A DNA stretch of 64,000 bases from Gremmenia infestans (taxonomy: Eukaryota; Ascomycota; Leotiomycetes; Helotiales; Hamatocanthoscyphaceae). The position numbers and the translations under genes are program-made. Shown in pieces: positions 22,642 through 32,687 of this stretch (the first letter of the stretch is position 1; each line of letters starts with the position of its first letter). Location: positions 1,550,001-1,614,000 of the forward strand of contig JAFEVB010000010.1 in assembly GCA_032629725.1 (NCBI GenBank). The letters run 5' to 3'. The notes below the pieces were generated by a model. That model had not been told where the DNA came from. It saw nothing but the letters and a program-made list of their open reading frames with translations, and ran no database searches.

Positions 22642-23265
22642 TCAACACTGTCGGCTCCTTTCAAGAGAGCGGAGGTAGCTAATGAGTCGCCGGTCCAAGG
22701 CTGAACCAACTTCCATAGTCTGCCACCACGGCCGAGCAGCAATCATGTGGGAAAGCGACCAGTCCGGGACCGTTCGATTCAGACGGTAGAAGAACACCGC
22801 GTTCTTCGTTTGAGGCCAGTTATTCTTGACCAGCTGGAATTGGACGTTCACCTCCTTGACCCCAGGGAAGCTTTGCACGGTTTTAGCAAGGCGCCAGATC
22901 ACGTCGCTCTGTGCCTGTGTTAGGCCCTTGGACTCCTCCCAGTGTGCTCGGAAAATGACCAGGATGTGGAAATTCTTGGTGATTCCTCGGTACACTGACA
23001 AAGCCTCGAAGAAGTCGCTGGTGATCATTTCATCAGGCGAGTTGCCCTTGAAGAGTTCGCTTCCCTTTGTGAAGTCGAGCTTGAATCTAAGCTCTTCTCC
23101 TTCGGGGAGGGAGTTGTCAAAGCCGGGACCAAGCGCAAAATGCGTTGGGAGGCCGCTTTTGTTGGATGAGGACTTGGAGGCCTTGCCCTGGCGCTTGCCG
23201 AATGCTGGTTTCTCCACGATCTCTCCGATTTTCAGGTTGCCCATTTGGGATTGGACGTTTTGCAT
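22642..23265 (-). CDS. Hypothetical protein, 207 aa
   Basis: A single exon from an ATG at 23265 to a stop at 22642. The first 45 residues are basic and Ser/Lys-rich (GKRQGKASKSSSNKSG). The remainder looks folded: a hydrophobic strand FHILVIFRAHWE near residue 100, a helix AQSDVIWRLAKTVQSF, and a charged segment KEVNVQFQLVKNNWPQTKNAVFFYR. A WW-containing tail follows. I do not recognise the family. No signal peptide or transmembrane segment is seen, so a cytosolic or nuclear protein is likely. The ordered second half and long open frame support a real gene. Confidence 0.6.
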   Translation of the reverse strand: MQNVQSQMGNLKIGEIVEKPAFGKRQGKASKSSSNKSGLPTHFALGPGFDNSLPEGEELRFKLDFTKGSELFKGNSPDEMITSDFFEALSVYRGITKNFHILVIFRAHWEESKGLTQAQSDVIWRLAKTVQSFPGVKEVNVQFQLVKNNWPQTKNAVFFYRLNRTVPDWSLSHMIAARPWWQTMEVGSALDRRLISYLRSLERSRQC

Positions 23266-24304
23266 ATTGATGATGCGAGTGTCTTTTTATTGAAGAATTT
23301 GATCTTCCTGTGAAAGCCTGCGGTCTTGTTGCAGAGTTGAGATGAGTGTGTATAGAAGATGTGTTATCTGCGTGAATGATTCAAAATAATTTGCGTGAAC
23401 ATTGTGTTGCTCAAACTCAAATACTCGAGGAGAGAAGTTTGTTATGGAGTAATTCCAAGCTGGGTAAAAAAACATCAAGCCAAAAAAAATACCTCTCATC
23501 AACTATCCATGGAATAAAGGATCACTACAAGGGACTTAGAACAATGCTGTCTTTTACCTTTGTCCCTTCCAGAGCTTTCAGGCGCAAAACATGGAGTGAC
23601 AAACCTTCTTTAGCAAGCTTTAGGCAACAGCTACAAACTTAAGTTCTAAACAATCCCGTAAGGGAAAATTTGAGTTGCAGAAGTAAGGAACGAGCTTTGT
23701 AAGACCTGAATTTGTAATCATAATAAAGAACACCGCGGAGGAAAAATGGTTCGAGTTTTTGTTTTGAATTTGCTGGGCCGAGCCAAGGCACGAGGTAATA
23801 GTTCTCAAGTTGGCTAGCATGAAGTCCAAACCTCTTTTCGGCATAGATACCACAAGCAACAGATTCAGAGATATGGTCTAAAGTAGTTATTGCGTTGCTC
23901 TAGTACTAGGAGTTTGAAATTGGTCTGGCGAAGTTGATCATTACACCAATAGCACGCGCATAGCTTGAATGTTGAAAGGATACTGCCTAAACACAAAGAG
24001 TTCAGAAAATATGAACTGTAAAGAAACATAGTTGAGTTTGCCAATTGCCAGATGAACGGCGCCTGGAGCACGTGAGTACTTCACATAGCCAGATAGATCA
24101 GCAAAAATGGTAGCGTTAGAAAGTATAGTAGTACATGCCGAACCATTTAATTGGCTGAAGATTATCGTCTGTGGCTGGGGGTAGAACGGGGAAGGCTATG
24201 TAAGCGCCCTGGTCGAGGCTACAGCACGCCAGCGCAGAAACGATTGAAGTGAAAGAGAGCTCCTGAATTCTATCCATTTCTCAAACTAAACTTCAAGACT
24301 CAGA
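23266..24304. other. Divergent upstream region, about 1 kb
   Basis: Lies between the hypothetical protein (leftward) and the G-alpha-like gene (rightward). It is moderately AT-rich. Open frames at 23376-23642 and 23620-24071 lack recognisable motifs. No gene recognised. Confidence 0.4.
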
Positions 24305-26493
24305 ATGGACCCTATCTCAGTAATCGGCCTTGCTGGATCACTTGTGGGCATCAGCGATGTGATCGCAAAGAGTTTACGCCGCCTGATCAACCTCCAATCC
24401 CGATATCGAAGCGCCAGCCTTGTCGTCAGTCTTCTTATCGGGCAGCTTAGTACGCTCAAATCTGCTTTGAACCAAATCACAGACTTTGTTAGTTCAAGCT
24501 TGACGAGCGTGCCAAGGCATGAGCAACTTGTTGCGGATTTCGGAGTATCTTTGGAGAGCTGCAAGCTCTTGATTACGGTGCTAGAAGAGCGTATTGACCA
24601 GCTGGAATACAACGACAATGGAAGCTTGAATGCCAAGGGCAAGGTCTTCTTTTTGTGGGAGGAATCCGAATTGAATACCTTCACGGCTCATCTCAATAAT
24701 CAAGCCAACGCTCTTAACCTTCTCCTTACGGCTTTACACTGGTAAGCCATGACATCTTTCACGGTTGAACAATGATAATGAGTTAGTCGGACAACTTTTG
24801 AGCGCAATGCGTTACTCCAGGACGACGAAAGTCGCCGGATTGTTAAGCGGGTGGAAGATAATAGAGCATCTCTATTATCGTTGGGGGATTTATCGTCCAG
24901 CTATACTAGGCGTAGTAGAATTACAGAGAGTTCCAATCTCCTGGATACAGAATTCGGATTTGACAATGAAGTAATCACAACTGATGTGTACCGGGCTGCA
25001 TTAAGGTCCAACTTGCAGAAAGCAGCTTCTAAGGGAGGCGATCTAGTGCTCCCCGGCACGACCGAAGAGGATAGCTTGACCCCTATGCCTACAGCTCGTC
25101 TTGACAATCTAGGCTCTAGATCCGGTCCTCTTCTCACAACCCCGTTGCATGATGGCCAAGTGCTTGAGTCCGCACAAGAACTTTCTGCTCTAAGACGATG
25201 GTTTCAGACCGATGGCGCCATAACGCACACCACCGAATTTGATAGATTTAGTTCCCGATTGAGTCGGGTCGGCAGTCTGCTCAGACGCGGTGACAATGCT
25301 TCTGTATTCTCTTTCAAATCCCAAGCACAAAGCGAGGAGGAAAAGTCGGAGCGTCCATTGATCCCAACTTCCAAGCCATTGCCGAAACCAAAGACTGCTA
25401 GACGACATCTGCGAACGAAGAAAGCTCCGGAAGAGCTGAAGATTGAGAAGTGTGATGTCGCGGAGGAAGAATTGAAAGTGATACTCTTAGGATCCGGAAA
25501 CAGCGGCAAATCGACGCTGTTCAAATCCATTGATGCCTTGCACCAGGGCGGCCTGAATCTGGAGGAGCGTTTGCGGTACAAGGAGGCTGTGTTCACTAAC
25601 ACGATCCAGAGTATGCGCGATATTATACAAGCTATGAGGGAGAAGCTTGATTTGCCACTAAATGACAGCACAAACCATCGCCACGTACAAACGATACTAT
25701 TTCCATCATCTAGCTTTGTTGGTAACTTGTTCTTTTCAGACGTGTGTCAAGCGATCGAGGCTTTATGGAAAGATGAGGGGGTGCAGCAAGCTTTGAAAGG
25801 TCGAATGAATATCTGCTGCAAGATTCGGCTGCATAGTGAGTGTTCCCTATGATGATACTCCATTCAAGTTCTAAGGACTAAGAATGCAGCTTTTTCAACT
25901 CAGTTCGTCGTATCAGCGAACCTGATTACATTCCAACCGACGAGGACGTCCGCAGGGCTCGAATCAGGAGTACTGGTATTTTCAGCACAATGGTGAAGTC
26001 TGGCGGCATCACGTTTAGACTAATTGATACTGGTGGTGAGCGAAGCGAACGTAAAAAATGGATCCATGAATTTGAGCATATTAGCATCGCTGTCATTGTG
26101 GTTGATATCTCGGCTTACGATCTGGTCCTTTACGAAGACAGGTCCGTGCACCGTATGCAAGAAGATCTTGTACTCTTTGAGAGTCTCTGCAACGCAAGAT
26201 GGTTTGTGAACTCACATATCATCCTTCTTTTTACGAAGGTTGATATCCTTGAGCAAAAAATCACGAAAGTTCCTTTTGGGAGGTATTTTCCTGATTTCAC
26301 TGGAAAGGAGAACAACTTACATGATGTCAAGAGTTATATTGAGGGTCAGTTCCAGTCACTCAATGGGAATCCCGCGAAACCTGTTCAAACTTTCTTCGCA
26401 AGTTTCGTCGGCGAGTATAACGGTTTAGCCAACCTGGTTCTGGAAGCCATTGTTAGCCGGTTTTCACCGGGCTTGGATACCTCCCTTGAATGA
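24305..26493 (+). CDS. STAND-type N-terminal domain fused to G-protein alpha-like GTPase
   Basis: Three exons: 24305-24741, 24787-25835 and 25883-26493 (698 aa). Intron 1 (45 nt, GTAAGC...GTTAG) joins LLTALH to CRTTFERN. Intron 2 (47 nt) uses a strong GTGAGT donor and a CTAAG acceptor. A GTGTTC donor with a GCAG acceptor would also stay in frame. Residues 1-150 match the helical domain found at the N-terminus of fungal STAND/NLR-like proteins (DPISVIGLAGSLVGI, then ERNALLQ, SRRI). About 230 linker residues follow. The C-terminal 320 residues are G-alpha-like: P-loop GSGNSGKST near 381, helical-domain NTIQSMRDII, switch I RSTGI near 525, switch II DTGGERSERKKW near 545. Oddities: the GTPase Gln of DxGGQ is Glu, NKxD is TKVD (near 613), and the TCAT motif is not preserved. 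No N-myristoylation Gly is present. Confidence 0.8.
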
Positions 26494-26754
26494 TTTTTAT
26501 AGTACACCATGTATCCAAAGCAAGCAAAGAGTTTGTAGAAATGGAAATTCAAGTGACTTAAGTCGGAATGCCTGCGTAAAAAGACAATAGACTTGAAATA
26601 ATAGATCGATGAACATCGTCGTGCGAACTTGCATGGCTTGAACTGTGATAACAAATATATGTTGTGATTCGGAATAACAATCGGGTTTCTGTCCCTAGAC
26701 TTTCGGAATGAGGAACGTTACTTCCCACCCTTATGAGACTATAGATTTGCCTGG

Positions 26755-27506
26755 TTACTGCGCTTTTCTCATCTTGGTGTACGAGACAGTAGATGCTTGC
26801 GCAATGACATTATTGAGTCGAAGGTACATATCCACCCCCATGAAAGCGGCTAACATTAAATCAGCATATTGTCCAAAGGGCTGCAACACCTAAGATGTGG
26901 AATGCACGAACAAATGGCGAGGTAAGGTCCGTACAGCTTGCATAACTCAACCTTCTCGGTTGACGGGACTGGCCAGAAAGTAAACTCGAACATGCACGTG
27001 ACAGTGGTCAGGAAGACGACTGTTGAATAGGGCAGCAGAACCAGTGGGATCTTTGGGGAATCTAGTCATCGTCAGATATTGTGCTGTCTCAGGTCTCGGT
27101 ACAATACTAACTCCGATAAAGGCCCCCTAAGGCCCAAAGCATGACTGGCGCTTGGAAGAAAAGCTCTGACCATATGAACAACTTGAAGAATGGCGGAGTC
27201 TCAACGAAAAATCGGTCGTTGTAGTTGTCGATGTAGTAGTTTTTCAGACTGAGCATGAAGCTGGGGACCATGGACGACGGGTAGATAGCTTGAAGGTCCA
27301 TGACTATCACATGAGAATGGTCAGCGAAAGGCTGGCATCTCCAAAAGTTCTTCCGGACACATCACAAATCATATCTCCCCATCATGATTATGGGCGAATC
27401 AATTCTTGAACAATCGAGGCAACTTACGGAAAGCCATAGGCAGAGAAATACTGAAATGAATCAGGTATACGAGATCTCGTTTGCGGGAGAAAATTGAGTC
27501 CCCCAT
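26755..27506 (-). CDS. TMEM97 / EXPERA-domain membrane protein
   Basis: Four exons: 27506-27428, 27303-27112, 27061-26912 and 26849-26755 (171 aa). Introns are 124, 50 and 62 nt, each with a CTGAC or CTGAT branch. All phases close only in this arrangement. The product starts MGDSIFSRKRDLVYLIHF. It then has LQAIYPSSMVP, the ELFFQAP membrane segment, PYSTVVFLTTVTCMFEF, and a last segment around FMGVDMYLRL with a Lys-rich tail. This four-helix pattern is the EXPERA fold shared by TMEM97 (sigma-2 receptor), emopamil-binding proteins and TM6SF2. Fungal members probably sit in the ER and handle sterol-like ligands. The precise role is unknown. The donor of intron 3 (GTTCGT) is the weakest part of the model. 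Confidence 0.8.
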
Positions 27507-28173
27507 AGTCACGAATTTGGTAGGACAAACTTAACAGGCCGGACGTTGAGAGGCTGATATAGGAATCGTGTTGTACCTAGATAGTTGGCGGGACTTGCTG
27601 AGTAGGTATGTTGCGAGACGTTGATCAGACTGTTGAGATTAAATGGAATTGCATCGGCTAGGGAACGTCGCTTAGCACAACGCTACTGACATAGTCCCAC
27701 TTTTCTGCCTTCTTCAAGACCAGACCAGACTTCAAACTTCAAGATCAAATGTTGTTCGCATAGATACTCTAGTTCTTTACATCTTGCATTCCACAATGTT
27801 TTACAGCTCAAAGGCTGAGGTTTGCAAGATGATAATGATTTTGCCAAGATCCTCATTGCCACGTGGAAGCTGAGTCTACGGCTCGCTCGTCTTTGGCTTC
27901 GACTCTTTCACTTTTCCTGTACCATGTACAGTATACAATCCTTCACAAAGGATCATCCCCCGTCATTGATTCCCCCTCCCCACCCTTGTCCTGCTTCTTT
28001 CCCTCTTTCAAAGCCTGGACCATGCGCTGCCGGAAAACCTCTTTATCTTCGAACCGCGATGGAATTTCAGTATCCTCAAAATCATCCCAAACATATAGCA
28101 GTTTCAGGCCCCCAAAATACTTAATATTTTTTGAAATACTCAGAGAGCCGTTCCCATCGTCACCGAGCCCGAA
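27507..28173. other. Intergenic region, 667 bp
   Basis: Upstream of the EXPERA gene and downstream of the 2EXR relic, both leftward. A C-rich stretch near 27955-27990 has no coding evidence. No gene recognised. Confidence 0.4.
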
Positions 28174-28846
28174 TCACTGGATCTTGCCTACTTCCTCTGC
28201 AGCAAAACTATTCAAAATGGCTAACGGATGCGCTCCGTATCGCTGGGCCCGGCCACCCACAAAATCCAAAAACACAACGTCTGTCTCAAAATCAACCCAG
28301 GTTCTCTTCTCTCCAAAATGATCAAGCCACAATCTTTTTCTCCCAAAATCATCTCGCTCCCATTTTCCCTCAATGCTCTTGTCTAGAAGCTTTCCCGCAA
28401 ATGCCAACTGATACCTTCTCTTTGCAACTTCCCTGCTCTCGCTACATGTGTACAGCGCCGAAGGTCTTCTCGGTAGCTTCGCATCTCGCGGGTGTTCCCG
28501 CTGTGCATGACTGCGTTGGCATTTGATAGTTGTGGAAGATGAAAGAATGGCATGAGTGAAGGATACCGAAGTCAAGGTCCTTGGTTCCGGCCTGCACATA
28601 GTGCGACGAGGGTCCTTGACGACTTTGTCGGTGACATGAACATAGAGATTCAAGATCCTAGGACCAGGTAGGGCGAGATCCCATATAACGAGACGGATTT
28701 CTGGCGGGAGACGAGGGAAATATGCTAATCCAGTTTTCGGCTTGCGTCCAGTTTGCGGCGTTCTTGGAGGACTGGCGAGGCTGGGCTCTGCGACGTCTGG
28801 GAAGAGCAGGTTCCAGATCGCTGGATATCATTGCGAGAGGATTCAT
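28174..28846 (-). pseudogene. Frameshifted, shortened 2EXR-domain gene
   Basis: Two abutting frames together make a 2EXR protein. The upstream frame starts with an ATG at 28846 and runs to ENWISIF. The downstream frame contains PRLPPEIRLVIWDLALPGPRIL and then LYTCSESREVAKRRYQL with TDVVFLDFVG. The break is at about 28712-28718, where one extra C in a TTTCCCT run shifts the frame. Without it the two halves would read on continuously. The downstream frame has no ATG before the domain. It also stops at 28174 soon after NSFAAEEVGKIQ, shorter than usual for the family. The two defects suggest a decaying gene. A sequencing error at the homopolymer would remove the first but not the second. Confidence 0.65.
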
Positions 28847-29561
28847 ATCAATCCATATCTATTCGGATGCTGTTTTATACAAGTCTTGGTTCGTACGTAG
28901 GACTATCGAGGGCTTGAGGGTTTTTTATAATATAGATTCGAGGGTTGTGGCTGGCAAATACATTATGCAGGTTCAGGGAATACTAACTCACCGAAAGCCT
29001 AATGTACGTATACAGTAGTATTCAGTCAAAAAATCCGGTAGGTTTTTGCATACATATGTCTTTACGCCGTAGAAAAGTTCACCCCGACTAGCCGGTACGT
29101 AGGCACGTAAGACTGTATTGTTGTGAAATTATTTTCAAGAAATCATATGCAATCTTATACAATCTAACGCTTCAGGGGCTCGCTTCTAGCGAACCAAGCC
29201 AGACATCCCGAAAAATACATGTACTTGTATGTAGCCTTGTGGAATATCAAGTAGTCATGCAAACGAACATCAAAAGTGTTCTTGTGAGAAGCAGCCATAT
29301 CCACTCAGGAGAAAGTGCCATTTTGGTGAAATGCATCACATGTGAGCTCAAATCGGTCAATCACGCTTTCGGTATCAAATCCCGAAACACCTGCAGCACA
29401 TAAGCAGCCGCATCCTACCACCAGTACAATACAGTCCTATCAAAAACATCGATTTTTCCTCCTCAGATTTCCACCTGATCTTCCTACCTCCCACAAAGTC
29501 CAAAGTATCCCGTGCCGTGCAACACAGCAACTCACGCAGCCTCAAACTGTGCTCAAAGATC
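28847..29561. other. Divergent upstream region
   Basis: Lies between the 2EXR relic and the FSH1 hydrolase, head-to-head. AT-rich segments occur at 28920-29160. The frame of the hydrolase is open upstream to 29517 but without an ATG. No other gene recognised. Confidence 0.4.
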
Positions 29562-30365
29562 ATGGCCCCGCCCACACCCCGCTCCCGGCCCCGCATCGCC
29601 TGCTTCCACGGCGGCGGCTCCACGTCCAAAATCTACGAGGTCCAATGCGCGCGCCTAGAAGGACTGCTAAAGCCCGATTTCGAATTCGTATATTTCGAAG
29701 CCCCCTTTACACGTAGCGCCGGACCGGGCGTCCTCCCCGCGTTCGACGAAGAGAGTTTCGGGCCGTACAAAACCTGGTTCAAGGGCGAGGATCCGGAGCT
29801 GCAGGATGGGAGTGGCTATGACGGTGCGAGGGATGGCGTGCAGAGGGTGTGGGAGATGATGCGGGATGCTGGGGAGGGCGGCGAGTGGGTGGCTGCTATG
29901 GGGTTTAGTCAGGGGAGTAGGGTCGTGGGGGGGCTTTTGCTGGATCAGCAGTTGAGGGGGAAGGCGGGGCGGAAGGGGGATGGGGATACTGAGCTGAAGT
30001 TCGGGGTCCTTTGCATGGGCGGTGGAGCTCCCATGATTTCAGCCATGTCACGTGGTAAGTCCCCCTTTCTCTTCTCATATGAGTGTGGGTATGTGGATCC
30101 GAGGTAGGCCTTTAATTGACTGACTTTGGTAGATGCTTCACATAGCGAGCTTGAGCTAGTGTCAATCCCGACGTTCCATCTCCACGGGCTCAAGGACGCG
30201 AATCTGCTTCCGGGGAGAAAGCAAATAGCTACGTACTATGATCCGCAGACGACGAAGCTGATGGAGATTGATTACCATCATGCTATGCCTTGGAATCATG
30301 ACGATCTACATGGTTTTGCAAAGTTTCTCAGAGACGCGTATAGTGCTACTCAAAGCAAACCATGA
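29562..30365 (+). CDS. FSH1-family serine hydrolase
   Basis: Two exons: 29562-30054 and 30133-30365, with a 78-nt intron (GTAAGT, TGACTGAC, GGTAG); 241 aa. The alpha/beta-hydrolase layout is clear. RIACFHGGGSTSKIY is the opening strand and oxyanion loop. FVYFEAPF with GPGVLPAF and GPYKTWF are FSH1 family marks. GFSQGS (nucleophile Ser near residue 118) is followed by LHGLKDANLL with the acid, and HDDLHGFAKFL with the catalytic His. Members include yeast Fsh1 and hydrolases such as LovG that release polyketides. This copy has no biosynthetic genes beside it, so its substrate is open. Codons in exon 1 are very GC-rich at third positions compared with exon 2. Confidence 0.9.
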
Positions 30366-32687
30366 GCATTGATTGTGTTGGATATGTTCTACCCTTGCTC
30401 GTTTGGAGGAATCTTCCTACGAATAAGCGTGATTGGAAATGTGGCGGCTTTCGCATATATTTGCAGTTGATAGACCTCTAGATTCGCAATGTTGCACTCG
30501 GGTTTTATTCAGATATAGAAGTGCGAAATTACGTATAGATTTTCTCTCATACACAATACAAAGCCAGGTTCACAAGGAATCTCCCTTCTATTTGGTTGTG
30601 AAAGTGCTTCAGTGTGAGATTGATACTCGCTACATCCTTTGGAAATGGTTTATTCCCTTCATCGGTCAATTATATGCGTTACGTGGTGTCCAATGAGCTT
30701 GATCCTGTCATTGTATGATGTAGCGGCGAATATACGATTAATAAGTAAATGCCATCACCCATCTTCGAAATACTTAGATGAAAATGAGTGCTAGATTGGG
30801 CTCGATTGATGCCTAAATTTGACAATTATCTCATATGGTTCCCCAAGCTTCATCCAATAACTTGAAAGTGTTGGGGTAAACATAATCTATGGCATAAAAC
30901 CCAGCGCTCAGAAAGATGATATGTCATTGTACTCAGGCATAAAGGCATTTGGGGGCCTTCTTAGCTTTCATACAGAAAATAGATAATCCTTTTATCCGGC
31001 GTGATGACCGGCCTGTGTCTGCTTTTGATGGCTGTTTATTGGTACCGCCACGTTCTGGGGACATCATTAAAAGTTTTCAAAAGCACAACGCCCATTCCAA
31101 GGACTAGAGTAGTTAACATTGCCAAATAAAAGCGACTAATTAAACGAGACGTAAATCAAAAACTGGAACTTACACTACGAGTACTCATAAACCTAGCAAG
31201 CCACTCATCGTTGTCTCTTTCGGAGATGCAATATGACTGACTTGGTCCTATGTTCTATTCACACTTACTTGATTACAAGTCACCGCCGTTATGTAACCGG
31301 ACAGAAGCAATCGGTACATATGAGCTTGAGAACATTTTCTATAACAAACGTGGCAGGTGTTGCCAGCTTCAGAGAGCAAGGCTCTACATGCCCTGTCACG
31401 GAACGGTCCGAATATTTTCCCGTTAAAACGCACACTCGTTCTCTTGACCAAGAGCATGTTTTCCTTTAAATTGTTACATTGCCAATGATCACGAAGCTGT
31501 TTTTTGTCAACCCTTCTTAACCGATCCAAAGACGGAAAATGGATCTATTGGTATGACCCACCCAATGGATCGGTGGTATTCTTGAATTCGAAGCAGTACG
31601 GGTTATTTCAGACCTTTTCTCTTTTTCAGGGAATGGAGGCCTCTTCAAGAGCACGTACTCAGTAGTACTTGAATACAAACAAGAGGTTAACTTTTATTAG
31701 CAGTCCTCCTAAAAGAAAGAAATCATTTGCTTGAAGTCTGGGTCATGGTCTTCGGAACATTTTCGAGTCATACAGCAATGCGTGGGCAGGTAGTGCAGTC
31801 TTCTTATGGAAGACTGCCGAACAAAATACAATTCGAGGGTATAAACTAGGACTCTCACTCTACTCAGAGTCTGGCGTTTATATTCTGAAAGGGGGTCGCT
31901 TCAGTGAAGTAACAAAGGACAACTTTTCAGGCGCTATCAACATCAAACTTGGAACGTTCCGCCATTTATAGTAAATCTTACATTAATGGAGGGATATAAA
32001 GTTCCATGTGACCAGGGGCCGGAGGTCATTCATGCATACCTCTTGGATGGTTGATTTGATGAGAGCTTCACTTCACTTCAATTCTTGCCTCAATGAAAGT
32101 TCTTTGGCTGGGCTCCTATTACCGGTGTCGGTAGTCGTCGCCTGCCATCTGTTGCCATTTGTCGGTTCGGATAATCCTTTCACCTAATCACGGCCCCACT
32201 CTGTACTACCTGGTAGCATTCGACCAATCACCAACCACTATTTACCAATTTGCACGGAGAGGGACGCACGGACACGTACAAAAAGTGGACCTGTCTGCCT
32301 TAGTCTTAGCGCCAACTACAGTACTGTATGTCTGGCAAAAAAAAGTTTAATCGTACACCGCCGCTCCTTCGAGGCATCGCACTGCCATCAACTCGACTCT
32401 CCTTGGATGAGTTGGATATATCTCCACCTACACTTCCCCACTGCTATTCGCATTCACACAATCCAAATCAACCTTCTTCATCGCTTTGCGCCAAACTATC
32501 TCTGCTTGCCGATACCTGAGTCTCTTCGTTTCTCTTTCACCCTTACTTGAAGTTACTTCTTCACATCGCTTCTACTATACAGTACCGTAGGGCTGGTCCC
32601 GGCTTGACGTTCAATCAACCTATCGACATCGACATTGTGGGGGCGCGCGCACGCGTCCGACCTCAGAGATTGTAAACATTTGCAAAG
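30366..32687. other. 2.3-kb intergenic region upstream of a transcription factor
   Basis: No gene recognised on either strand. All open frames are under 100 codons and lack motifs. The right part (32340-32690) is CT-rich and probably contains the promoter and 5' UTR of the transcription factor. Long upstream regions are common for fungal regulators. Confidence 0.4.
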
